Shown piece after piece: positions 24,527-45,000 of a stretch of 45,000 bases of DNA. The notes below the pieces were generated by a model. That model worked only from the letters and a program-made list of their open reading frames with translations. It did no database searches and was not told the origin of the DNA. A program made the translations under genes and the position numbers. The DNA is from Armadillidium nasatum (Eukaryota; Arthropoda; Malacostraca; Isopoda; Armadillidiidae): contig SEYY01002038.1 of assembly GCA_009176605.1 (NCBI GenBank), forward strand, positions 282,501 through 327,500. The letters are read 5' to 3'. The stretch's first letter is position 1, and every line of letters begins with the position of its first letter.

Positions 24527-25430
24527 ATGGCGTCAACTTCGGTAGCCTCGGAGAAGCAGCGGGGGGCGGCTTCCAAAAATAGCCCCTCATCCATCCCTCC
24601 CCCATTACCACTTGGGAGTTGGTGGCCTTCGGTGGTGGGTTTGATGCCACCAAGACACAGCTGCCGGCTTGTCCTGATGCACGGTCTATTTTTTTCATTA
24701 AATTCTGCAACATTCACGGTCTGCACTCCAATTTCCACTTTGTTGAACATCACCTCTCTTCTTCTAGACCTCACCTCTTATTCTTGACCGAAACTAAGAT
24801 GTTTGAGCGTTCTGATAGCAAACCCTATTCTGTTTCCTCCTACTGTCTCTATCCTCAATATTCACCCAAAGGCGGTTGTTGTGTATACGTGAACAACGAT
24901 GTCGTTTGTTCTCGTGTCTCTAATTTGGAGTCTTCCGAATTTTCTACCTTATGGCTTAGGCTTTCTTGCCATTTTACGACTAAATTCATTTGTTGTTTAT
25001 TTATCTCCTAATTCTACTGACTATCCTAAATTCTTCGACTATTTAAACTAGAGCATATTCTCTCTTCTTCTCCTTTCTCTGAAATTATCATATTAGGTGA
25101 TTTCAATGTTTACCACATCTAATGTCATTCTTCTACTTGTCATGATACAGAAGGGGAACGTGCCTTCCATTTCGCTATCCAAAACGACCTTGAGCAGTTA
25201 GTGCAGCTCAGTACTCGTATCCCTGATCGTCTTGGAGAGGAACCCAACATTCTAGACCTTTTCCTATATTCTAATCCTTCTCCTTACACTGTTAAACTCT
25301 TTCCTCCTCTGGGTTTCTCCGATCACCTTCTTATCTCTGTATCCTCTTCTATCTCTTCACGTCTTCCGCAGAAAAGCCCCCTTTCTATTGAAAGGAAATG
25401 TTAGTGGCACTTCGGTGCCGCAAACTGGTC
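24527..25430 (+). pseudogene. APE-type endonuclease domain of the LINE at 24331
   Basis: This domain nicks target DNA to prime reverse transcription. Visible motifs are Phe-Cys-Asn-Ile-His-Gly-Leu (about 24700-24720), Leu-Thr-Glu-Thr with the catalytic Glu at 24790-24792, Tyr-Leu-Ser-Pro-Asn just after a frameshift near 24991-25000, Gly-Asp-Phe-Asn (25096-25107) and Ser-Asp-His (25318-25326). The residues expected for catalysis are present, but the frame is broken near 24991 and by stops around 25050 and 25120. The frameshift is at the same site as in the 36297 copy. Confidence 0.88.
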
Positions 25431-25949
25431 GAACTTGTGGGCGTACTTCTTTGATTTCCCGTGGGAGGGGTCCCTCAGAGTGTGCATAACGCATTACTGA
25501 GGTGATTCTCTGACATGGAGGCGTACATTCCATTTTCTTTCCCTTCTACTAAACCTAACAAACCTTGTTCTCGTGTTATCCGCCGCAGGGATGTTGCTTT
25601 CAGGGGTTACCATTGTCTTCAAACTCCAGAATCTCACGCTACCTATATTTCATCCAGGCATCGTGTAAAATCTATTCTTCGTAACACTAAAAACTCATTT
25701 CTCCGTAGAAAACGCAATAATCTTTCTGGTTCCTCCTCTTCGCGATCTTTCTGACATTTTGAAAAAAATGTCAACTCTAACTTTGCTTCTTCCTCTTTCT
25801 CTCCTTTAGTATCTTCCGACAGCACAACTGCTATTTTACCTTCTTCTAAAGCTGAAAAACTCTTAGCTCAAACTTTTGCTTCTAATTCAACCATAGACGA
25901 TTCCGGAGCTATTCCTCCTCCTTCAACCCCCTGTAACTCAATTATGCCT

Positions 25950-27490
25950 AAAATTAGAATTTCTTCTAAAGATGTCATTTCTGCTGTCTCTGAGCTTAAT
26001 ACTAAGAAGGCGTATGGTCCCGATGGTGTTCCTCCTGTGGTTCTCAAAACTTGTGCTTCCGAGCTTGCACCCTGCCTCGGTAAACTATTTCGTCTTTGTC
26101 TCTCTACTTCAACCTTCCCTTCTTGCTGGAAGCGTGCGCTCATTCAGCCTGTGCCGAAGAAGGGGACCCCTCTCAACCCTCCAACTACCGTCCTATTTCT
26201 TTGACCTCCGTTCTCTCTAAAGTTTTCGAATCTATCCTTAACAGGAAGATTTGGAAACATTTCAATTCTTCTAATCTTATCTCAGATCACCAGTATGGCT
26301 TTCGTAATAAACGCTCTACTGGTGATCTTTCCCTTCTCTCTGACTCTTGGTCTTCCGCTCTTCGGCATTTCGGTGAATCTTTTGCTGTGGCGCTGGACAT
26401 ATCAAAAGCCTTCGATAGAGTCTGACACAAAGCTTTGATATCTAAACTTCCCTCTTTAGGTAGGTATCCTTCTCTCTGTGACCTTCTCAATAATTTCCTT
26501 TCCGGTCGTTCTATAGTAGCTGTTGTAGACGGCCACCGTTCTTCTTTTAAATCTATTAATAGTGGTGTTCCTCAGGGTTCTGTCCTATCCCCAGCACTGT
26601 TTCTGCTTTTTATTAATAATCTTCTCTCTATTACCTCATCCACTCCTATGCTGATGACTCCACACTTCATTACTCCTTTCATTTTAAAAAACATCCCACC
26701 AAACAGCAGTTGATTGACTCGAGAAGGGTAGCCTTGGAGAAAGTAACCTCTGATCTTTCACGTATTTCAAATTGGGGAAAAGAAAACATGGTCAATGCCT
26801 CAAAAACACAATTCCTCCATCTCTCCACTCGACACAATCTTCCACACAACTATAATATCTTCTTCGAAAATACACAACGCAAACCTTCATCTGTTTTTAA
26901 TATTCTTGGCGTATCCTTTTCTCGTGATCTTTCTTGGAAAGATCACATTACTTCTCTTTCTAAACAAGCTTTTAATATTGGGTGTTCTGAGGCGCCTTCA
27001 TAATTACTTCACGCCACCCCAGTTGCTTGCTCTGTATAGGGGTGTTGTTCGCCCTTGTATGGAGTATGCGTCGCACATCTGGGATGGTTCCACTCATACA
27101 GCTTTCCTTGAGAAGGTGGAGTCTAGGGCTTTCCATCTCATCAACTCTCCTGCTCTTACTAACTCTCTTCAATCTCTTTCTGCCCGTCGAATTGTTGCGT
27201 CACTCTCTCTTTACTATCGCTATTACAACGGACACTGCTCTTCTGAACTCTCTCGTAGCATACCTCCTCCATTGAGAAGAGCTCGTGCGACACGCCTTTC
27301 TACACAGTCTCATCCTTTCTCTGTCCAACTCTCAGACCCCAGACTTAACCGCTATGCTCAATCTTACATATACTCTACTGGTAAAGTCTGGAACACACTC
27401 CCTTCATCTGTTTTCCCAACTTCCTTTGACTTGCATACTTTCAAACGCCGTGTATCTGGACATGTTGGCCTCCTTCGATCTGGATAAGAT
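25950..27490 (+). pseudogene. Reverse transcriptase and C-terminal region of the LINE at 24331
   Basis: RT copies the element RNA at the nicked target. Motifs: Ala-Tyr-Gly-Pro-Asp-Gly (about 26010), Gln-Tyr-Gly-Phe-Arg-Asn-Lys-Arg-Ser (26291-26317), Ala-Leu-Asp-Ile-Ser-Lys-Ala-Phe-Asp (about 26390-26416), Gly-Val-Pro-Gln-Gly-Ser-Val (26564-26584) and Tyr-Ala-Asp-Asp codons at 26647-26658. Lesions include one missing G in the GGGGACCCC run (about 26161), a TGA for Trp at 26423-26425, and a shift before YADD. The C-terminal half stays open for 230 codons in one frame (26795-27487), including Met-Glu-Tyr-Ala-Ser-His-Ile-Trp (27060-27083). No RNase H follows. Confidence 0.9.
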
Positions 27491-27542
27491 TTTCCCAACT
27501 TCGGTGGAATTTGGTATGCCTTTGGCCTTTGCCCACCGGAGG

Positions 27543-27926
<384 letters not shown>

Positions 27927-28002
27927 TTTTTTTTATTTTAAAATTTTAAAAAAAAAAAAAAAAAAAAAATTTTTTTGGACAATTTTTTTTTTTTTTTTTT
28001 TT
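27927..28002. repeat. Poly(T)/poly(A) low-complexity patch
   Basis: Runs of T (27926-27934, 27980-28002) and A (27949-27969) side by side; retroposon tail debris or a local inversion is possible. Confidence 0.8.
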
Positions 28003-28092
28003 AACTTGGAGAAAGCATTATACAATAAAAATTTACCACTTCTTTTAGTAAATTTTTTAAAAGATTATTTAACTCAATAAAGATGCCGTTTG

Positions 28093-28310
28093 TAATTAGG
28101 AGTCAGATCTATGAAATCTGAGTCATGATTCGAACCTACAAAATTTTGAATCGGATCGCAGAGTTTGAATCGGACAATTAAAAAATATGATTAGAACGCT
28201 TGAAATGTTAAGTTGGAATCGAACGTTTGAAATTATAATGGTGGGAGTGGAGAATCAGGAGTCGCTTGTCGAGAATTTAAAGTTTTTCCAACTTGGCAAC
28301 TCTAATTTAG
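28093..28310. repeat. GAATCGG-word patch with weak terminal inverted repeat
   Basis: Left AATTAGGAGTC (28094) and right GCAACTCTAATTT (28297-28309) are partly inverted (AATTAG-AGT). The interior repeats GAATCGGA, GAATCGAA and GGAGTGGAG words. The layout resembles the hexamer-word elements at 33650 and 42318, but the termini are weak. Confidence 0.38.
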
Positions 28311-29342
<1,032 letters not shown>

Positions 29343-29439
29343 CTTTAGATCTTTAATTAATAAATGACAAATGAATAAAAAAATTTTAGTAAGTATGAAG
29401 TACGTATCTGAAAATAAAATTTCTTTTACTTTTGAGTAA

Positions 29440-29665
29440 ACCTAGAAGACCTGCCAAACGTAGAATGGTTTTCCAATTTTTTAAAGTAGTGTAAAACTTT
29501 TTTGTAAGATGTTGAAATTAAAAAACCCAACGAATATGTTAAAATTTCCTCCAACAGCATTACAATAAGATTCTATTGTAGATATTTTGTTAAAGAAATA
29601 AAAATGAATGTTGCATTATCCCAGTCTTGATTGTTTAAAAATGGCATTACTGGTGTTGTGTCGAC
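29440..29665. repeat. Dispersed repeat, copy 2 (partner 10775-11010)
   Basis: Aligns with 10775-11010 through GCCAAACGTAGAAT, AAATTAAAAAACCCA, GTTAAAGAAAT and TTTAAAAATGGCATT. Unlike copy 1 it does not lead into the CR1-like protein region, so the shared part ends near 29665. Confidence 0.78.
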
Positions 29666-32105
<2,440 letters not shown>

Positions 32106-32271
32106 TGTGCCAGTTGACGATGGAGGTGTTCCCTGGTTCATTTAACCCGTGAAGTGTAATTTGAACCCCAATGAGAATTTTATAATTAAAACTATGAATT
32201 TTCTAGATGTGCTTTAAGGTCCATCTTTTACTAATAGCGAGTTCAATGAAGTTTGTCATTGCATTTCGTTA

Positions 32272-32388
<117 letters not shown>

Positions 32389-32605
32389 TTTTCCTTTTAC
32401 AAATACTTTTTTTTCTCTTTATCTCGTTCAGACAGTTCCATTCCAATTTTATTACTTGTATCTGAAAAAAGCTTTGGTTCTTTAAATGCATTTCCTTTAA
32501 ATAAAATTGCTATTCTCGTATTAGCAACATTGCCTCTTAAACTTAATAGAAAAGCTTTGCATTTAAATTTTTGTTACGACATTAATTTAAAGTGATCTTT
32601 TACAT

Positions 32606-32826
<221 letters not shown>

Positions 32827-32834
32827 TCTTACAT

Positions 32835-33257
32835 CGCGTATGATGATGCAAGCAGTTTTTTTTTTTTAATTTAATGTTAACTAACACGCACATTCATATT
32901 AATATTTTAAAAGAAATGGAATATAGAGGTTGAAATTAATTTTTAATCCACACTCCTAAATTTAATAATAGCACAAAAATGTAATGAATAAGAGCTATGG
33001 AGAGAATTATTTTTATTATTTTGAATCTAGAGGTATGAAGAGTAATCATAATCGCAACTTCAAATTTTCCATTACATGTCACATTCAGTTGATGATGACT
33101 TCCTTTATTAAGTTTAAATTTAATGTACAAAAGTTTCACAACTTATAGAAGTATTTTAAGTCTTTAAAAGAAAGTTAAACTGTTAAAATAATTATAATTA
33201 TGTTCGACTCTGAAAGTGGCAAATCATTCGAAATACTCTCGGATAAAAACTACGAAT
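32835..33257. other. Unassigned AT-rich DNA
   Basis: Nothing recognised besides a T-run at 32856-32866. Confidence 0.4.
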
Positions 33258-34012
<755 letters not shown>

Positions 34013-34128
34013 GTTGTAGGATAGAGCCTAGAGTTTCCTCTCCAAAGACCTAAAAACACATTGCAGTGAAAAAAAATGTTCTTTAATTAATAATAGAATG
34101 GAATGCAAATTTTGAAAAACAATTTTTT

Positions 34129-34242
<114 letters not shown>

Positions 34243-34418
34243 TGCTATCAAAATAATAATCTGGTTATTCCAAATCCACTTTAACTAAAATGTTTCCTAA
34301 CGGATTATTGCATCAAACGTTTCTACAATAATAAGAATCCCTCTCACAATGTCAAAGCCCTCTTACATTTACACAACCAACCCCTCAGGACACTGCGCCA
34401 CATGTTCCGATATCGCCC

Positions 34419-35326
<908 letters not shown>

Positions 35327-35343
35327 CTCGCTAAATGAAATGA

Positions 35344-35571
35344 ATGCATATTATGTCGCAGATTTGTTCTTCTAACCTTCATTTTGATTTGTTTTGTTTA
35401 TCTGTTTTGCATGATCAGGGTCAAAATTATGAAACCTCATATGAAAGTATTCAAGAAGAAAAACTTTATATTTGTGATCCAAACCTTCAATCAAGTGTGC
35501 TCTCAATAGAAAAAATGATAATTGATGTAGCAGCAGAAAATCTCCTAACTGAAATTTCAAAGAATGTTTAG
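35344..35571 (+). other. 75-codon open stretch upstream of the hAT remnant
   Basis: Polar and acidic (Gln-Glu-Glu-Lys, Glu-Lys-Met-Ile), with a stop at 35569. It has no motif I recognise. Its position, 290 bp upstream of and on the same strand as the hAT remnant, makes a transposase fragment possible. Confidence 0.3.
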
Positions 35572-35639
35572 TATATTACGAATGATATAAATTTTAGAGA
35601 GCTGCACTTAAAATCTTAAAGCATTTAAGAGATTTTCTA

Positions 35640-36110
35640 AACAACATCACATAAATCACGAAATTTTAATGCTAAATAAGTTATATAAATCAAAAGTAAC
35701 TCCGTCTGCCTTAATAGAGAATTTTAAAGTAGAATAAATACAATTGCAGTAATTGATGAATGAGAAAATTTATCTTACTTCTCAGAAGGTGAACACGAGT
35801 ACCTTTTAAACTCAAGTGCAGCTGTTTTTGGAAATTATTTCTAACTATAAAAACTTTAATAATGAGTTGCAATTTCCAAATGTGATCAAACTTGCACTGT
35901 TCTTTCATTTCCATATTCAAATTCACCTGTGGAAAGGATAGATTCAATGGTTACTGATATTTCAACTAAAAAGCGTATAAACTAGAAACAGACGCCTTGG
36001 AAGCTTTAATTAATGTAGACATGAAAAGACAGTTAAAATACTGTTTTAATTATGAAATCACAAAGGAAATGCTTTTATTGTTTAATGTGCACGTTTGGCA
36101 TCTCCAAGTA
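35640..36110 (+). pseudogene. hAT-family transposase, decayed C-terminal dimerisation region
   Basis: The + strand reads in shifted frames: Glu-Leu-Gln-Phe-Pro-Asn-Val-Ile-Lys-Leu-Ala-Leu (about 35864-35899), then Tyr-Ser-Asn-Ser-Pro-Val-Glu-Arg followed by Ser-Met-Val-Thr-Asp (about 35913-35960). Lys-Leu-Glu-Thr-Asp-Ala-Leu-Glu-Ala-Leu and Asn-Val-Asp-Met-Lys (about 35980-36026) come next, then Glu-Ile-Thr-Lys-Glu-Met-Leu. This is the order of the hAT C-terminal dimerisation domain (Ser-Asn-x-x-Val-Glu-Arg-x-Phe-Ser). Two frameshifts are visible. The open stretch 35344-35571 may be an upstream part, but I cannot support that. The catalytic region was not seen. Confidence 0.78.
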
Positions 36111-36182
36111 CTACTTCTGCCACCACAAGTTTGATCACCATATATAGATTTAAGATGTGATGAAGATTTTGTAATTTTTTTG

Positions 36183-36299
<117 letters not shown>

Positions 36300-36570
36300 G
36301 GAGGACGTAGCGCCGTCCGAAGCGATGAAAGTAACCCCCATTGGGCTTAACCGCGGAGTGATAGGGTGGGCTAGACCATCCCGTTTCACTCCGTTGCCCT
36401 TTGGTTAGTTCCTTTTCGCGTTTCACCTTCTCAGAGGGTCTCTAGTGTACCCTCGTCTCACATGGGAGTGTCTATGCTCCCACTTCTCCTTCCCCCAACT
36501 CCCTTCTCACGTTCCTACAAATTTACAAGCGCTTACTCTTACATTACCTTTAAAATAACAACAACAAAAA

Positions 36571-37430
36571 ATGGCGAAACATAGAACTGCCTCGGAGATG
36601 CTACGAGGGGCGGCATCCAATGAATGCCCCTCATCCACTCCTTCCTGCATTACCATTTGGGAGTTGGTGGCCTCCTGTGATGGGGTTGGTGCCACCAAGA
36701 CCTCTATGCCGACATGCCCTGGTGCACGATCTTCCTTTTTCATTAATTTCTGCAACATTCGTGGTCTCTATACTAATTTCCACTTTGTCGAACACCACCT
36801 CTCTTCTTCTAGACCTCATCTCTTATTCTTAACCGAAACTCAGGTGTTTGAGTGCTCTGACAGCAAGCCCTACTCTGTTTCCTCCTACTGTCTCTATCCT
36901 CAATTTTCAGCCAAAGGCGGATGTTGCGCTTATGTGCGCAACGATGTTGTCTGTTCTCGTGTCTCTACTTTGGAGTCTTCTGAATTCTCTACTTTATGGC
37001 TTAAACTTTCTTGGAACTCTACAACTAAATTTATCTGTTGTCTACTTATCTCCTAACTCTACAGACTATCCAAAATTCTTCGACTATCTTAACTCCAAAA
37101 TAGAACACATTCTTTCTTCTTCTCCTTTCTCTGAAATCATCATATTAGATGATTTCAATGTTCACCACCGCCAATGGCTTTCATCTAGTTCTCACGATCC
37201 AGCTGGTGAACTCTCCTTCCAATTTTCTATCCAGAACAACCTTGAGTAGTTGGTGCATCTCCCTACCCGTATCCCTGATCGCCTTGGTGATGAACCCAAC
37301 ATACTTGATCTTTTCCTAACTTCTTATTCTTCTCCTTACACTGTTAAACTCTTTCCTCCTCTGGGTTCATCTGATCACCTTCTTATCTCTGTATCTTGTC
37401 CTGTCTCTTCAAGTCTTCCGCAAGAATGGC
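36571..37430 (+). pseudogene. APE-type endonuclease domain of the LINE at 36297
   Basis: All landmark motifs are visible: Phe-Cys-Asn-Ile-Arg-Gly-Leu with Asn at 36754, Leu-Thr-Glu-Thr with Glu at 36835-36837, Tyr-Leu-Ser-Pro-Asn after the frameshift near 37036-37044, Asp-Asp-Phe-Asn at 37148-37159 (usually Gly-Asp-Phe-Asn, so the Gly is replaced) and Ser-Asp-His at 37370-37378. A TAG at 37247-37249 stands where the other copy has CAG (Gln). Restriction-like zinc-finger endonuclease motifs are absent, so this is an APE-type LINE. Confidence 0.9.
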
Positions 37431-38760
37431 CCCCGCCCTCGGCGAGGAGACGTTTTTGGCATTTCGGTGTTACTAACTGGTCTGACTTGCGGTTGTACTT
37501 GATTTTCCATGGAATGATTACTGTCCGTGGGAGGGGTCCCTCTGAGTGTGCAGAGCACATAACCGAGGTGATTCTCTCTGGCATGGAGGCGTACATTCCA
37601 TATTCTTTCCCTTCTACTAAACCCAACAAACCTTGGTTTAACTCTGCTTGTTCTCGTGCTATCCGCCACAGGGATGCTGCCTTCAGGGATTACCGTCGTT
37701 TTCAAACTCCTGAAACTCATGCAACTTACATTTCATCCCGGAATCGCGCAAAATCTATCCTTCGTAACACTAAAAACTCCTTTCTCCATAGAAAATGCAA
37801 CAATCTTTCTGGCTCTACTTCCTCACGCCCTTTCTGGCATTTTGCAAAAAATGTCAACTCTAACTTTCCTTCTTTCTCTTTCCCTCCTCTAGTATCTTCT
37901 GACGGCACAACTGCCGTTTGGCCTTCTTCTAAAGCTGAACTCTTCGCTCAAACGTTTGCTTCTAATTCAACCCTAGACGATTCCGGAGCTGTTCCTTTTC
38001 CTTCAACCCCCTCCAACTCATTTATGTCTAGAATTATAATTTCTTCTAAAGAGGTCATTTCTGCTCTCTCTGAGCTTAACACTAAGAAGGCGTACGGTCC
38101 TGACGGTATCCCTCCTGTGGTTCTCAAAACTTGTGCTTCCGAGCTTGCACCCTCCCTTGGTAAACTTTTTCGTCTATGTCTTTCTACTTCGACCTTCCCT
38201 TCTTGCTGGAAACGTGTGCTCATTTAGCCAGTGCCGAAGAAGGGGGACCCCTCTCAACCCTCTAACTATCGTCCCATTTCTCTAACCTCCGTTCTTTCTA
38301 AAGTTTTTGAATCTATCCTTAACAGGAAGATTTGGAAACATCTCAATTCTTCTAATCTTTCTTATCTCTGATCGCCATTATGGCTTTCGTAATAAACGCT
38401 CTACTGGTGATCCCCTTTCCCTTCTCTGACTCTTGGTCCTCCTCTCTTCGGCATTTCGGTGAATCTTTTGCTGTTGCGCTAGACATATCGAAAGCTTTCG
38501 ATAGAGTCTGGCACAAAGCTTTGATTTCCAAACTTCCCTCTTTCGGAATCTATCCTTCTCTCTGTGACCTCTCTGATTTCCTTTCCGGTCATTCTATAGC
38601 AGCAGTTGTAGACGGCCATCGTTCTTCCTTTAAATCTATTAATATTGGTGTTCCTCAAGGATCTGTCCTATCCCCAACACTTTTTCTGCTTCTCATTAAT
38701 GACCTTCTTTCTGTTACTTCATCTCCTATCCACTCCTATGCCGATGACTCCACAGTTTGA
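37250..38760 (+). pseudogene. Linker and reverse transcriptase of the LINE at 36297
   Basis: 325 codons stay open from 37250 to a TAG at 38225-38227 that replaces CAG (Gln) in the Leu-Ile-Gln-Pro-Val motif. The same frame continues through Lys-Lys-Gly-Asp-Pro-Ser, Asn-Tyr-Arg-Pro-Ile-Ser (about 38255-38281). After a small insertion near 38360 the frame holds Ala-Leu-Asp-Ile-Ser-Lys-Ala-Phe-Asp (catalytic Asp 38482-38484), Gly-Val-Pro-Gln-Gly-Ser-Val and Tyr-Ala-Asp-Asp at 38737-38748. The catalytic aspartates are therefore intact. Confidence 0.92.
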
Positions 38761-39520
38761 AAGGCACCCCTCTCAACAACAGTTACTAGATGCAAGGAGG
38801 GTTGCCTTGGAGCAGCTGACCTCTGATCTATCTCGTATTTCTAATTGGGGCAGAGAGAACATGGTTGTTTTCAATGCCACCAAAACTCAATCCTCCATCT
38901 CTCCACTCGACACAATTTTCCACACAACTATGATATCTTCTTCGAAAACACTCAACTCAGACCTTCATCTGTTCTTAATATTCTTGGTGTTTCCTTTTCT
39001 CGTGATTTTTCTTGGAAAGATCACATTACCTCTCTTTCTAAACAAGCTTCTAAGACCTTCTGAGGCGCCTTCAGTATTTCTTCACTCCACCCCAGTTGTT
39101 TGCTCTGTATTGGGGTGTTGTTCGCCCCTGAATGGAGTATGCGTCACACATCTGGGGTGGTTCCACTCACACAGCTCTCCTGGAAAAGGTGGAGTCTAGG
39201 ACTTTTCGTCTTATCTACTCTCCTGCCCTCACTGATTCTCTCCAACCTCTTTCTGCCCGTCATTCTCTCTATACTATCGCTATTACAATGGACACTGCTC
39301 TTATGAACTCTCTCGTCGCATACTTCCTCCACTGAGAAGGGCTCGTGCGACTAGACTTTCTAGACAGTCTCATTGTTTATCTGTCCAACTCTCTGACCCC
39401 AGACTTAACCGCAATGCTCTGTCTTACATGTCCTCTACCAGTAAAGTCTGGAACACACTCCCTTCTATTTTTCCACCTTCCTGACTTACACACTTTCAAG
39501 CGTCGTGTATCGGGTCACGT
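38761..39520 (+). pseudogene. C-terminal region of the LINE at 36297
   Basis: Broken frames give Leu-Asp-Ala-Arg-Arg-Val-Ala-Leu-Glu-Gln (38788-38817), Ile-Ser-Asn-Trp, Ser-Trp-Lys-Asp-His-Ile-Thr (39010-39030), Met-Glu-Tyr-Ala-Ser-His-Ile-Trp (39132-39155) and a final Thr-Phe-Lys-Arg-Arg-Val-Ser-Gly-His (39492-39518). This tail follows the thumb in jockey-type proteins. No RNase H or CCHC knuckle was seen. Confidence 0.85.
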
Positions 39521-39612
39521 CGGCCTTTTTAATATGACCAGGATTCCGTCTTACCCACTAACTCTGGTGGAATTTTGGTAGGCCTTTGGCCTTTGCCCAC
39601 CAGAGATGATAT

Positions 39613-44870
<5,258 letters not shown>

Positions 44871-44876
44871 AGCATT

Positions 44877-44963
44877 TTTTATCCCATTAAACACCAAGAT
44901 ACTTAAACTGGTCCGTCTGTTTCAGTACTCTATACTCTATTCTCACATGCATCTTTTCCCAAT
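44877..44963 (-). repeat. Direct repeat B of the FKYLG-coding segment
   Basis: Second copy of 44015-44101, lying on the 5' side of the element's RT domain, where this segment does not belong. It therefore marks a tandem duplication, a nested second copy or an assembly join. Confidence 0.9.
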
Positions 44964-45000
44964 TTCGAAAGTTTAATTAATACAACAAAATATACTTAAT

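Noticed and set aside
25868-26143. Reverse-strand frames of about 90 codons here and at 37948-38223
   Set aside because: Antisense to the RT region of the two LINE copies; they look alike only because the LINEs do.
26795-27487. 230-codon frame as a possible host gene
   Set aside because: It is the C-terminal part of the LINE at 24331, with a frame change inside it; homologous blocks recur in the other LINE copies.

Overview
The window looks like repeat-dominated nuclear DNA of an animal, most likely an arthropod. A decapod crustacean is my best guess, because the main LINE family reads like jockey-type elements common in crab and shrimp genomes; this is recall, not a search. It is AT-rich. 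I found no intact host gene, no rRNA or true tRNA gene, and no bacterial-style operon. Almost every long open frame is a translation of (TA)n (Ile-Tyr repeats) or lies inside a decayed mobile element.

Two things dominate. First, there are about 50 (TA)n tracts, roughly 6.3 kb or 14% of the window. Most are 90-130 bp; the exceptions include 602 bp (40317-40918), 282 bp, 242 bp and 174 bp. Second, transposable elements fill many gaps between tracts, and many start and stop exactly at a TA tract.

LINE family 1 is an APE-type endonuclease plus reverse transcriptase element of about 3.2-3.3 kb with one recognisable ORF. It has two near-full-length dead copies (24331-27542 and 36297-39615, both +). 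Fragments lie at 1007-2138 (+), 3170-4311 (-), 7226-7308 (-, 5' tip only, tentative), 11650-12078 (-, 5' part), 16370-17010 (+, old), 30179-31600 (+, old), 33258-33535 (+, 5' part) and 42570-43120 (+). The near-full-length copies and both well-preserved 5'-truncated copies have (TA)n at both ends.

Other elements: an RTE-like LINE 3' end at 22142-22542 (+) and a longer one at 43463-44963 (-) with a duplicated segment; a CR1/L2-like LINE 3' end at 11010-11628 (+); two tRNA-derived SINE-like units (about 19095-19190 and 20029-20131, both -); a decayed hAT transposase C-terminus (35640-36110, +); and an LTR-element primer-binding site matching tRNA-Lys at 15049-15066.

Inverted-repeat (MITE-like) elements: a TTAA-flanked one at 6217-6717, a hAT-like one at 32606-32826 with near-perfect 8-bp target duplications, one at 23551-23853, and two in TA tracts with TAGGGATGG-type ends and internal hexamer words (33650-33892, 42318-42463). 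A 46-bp-arm hairpin lies at 781-903. Two further dispersed repeat pairs are 10775-11010 with 29440-29665, and 9617-9750 with 10404-10531.

Remaining stretches are AT-rich DNA with no recognisable content. The genes do not form a pathway; the window is a mosaic of dead elements. The strongest idea is that LINE family 1, and perhaps several other families, use (TA)n microsatellites as an insertion niche.
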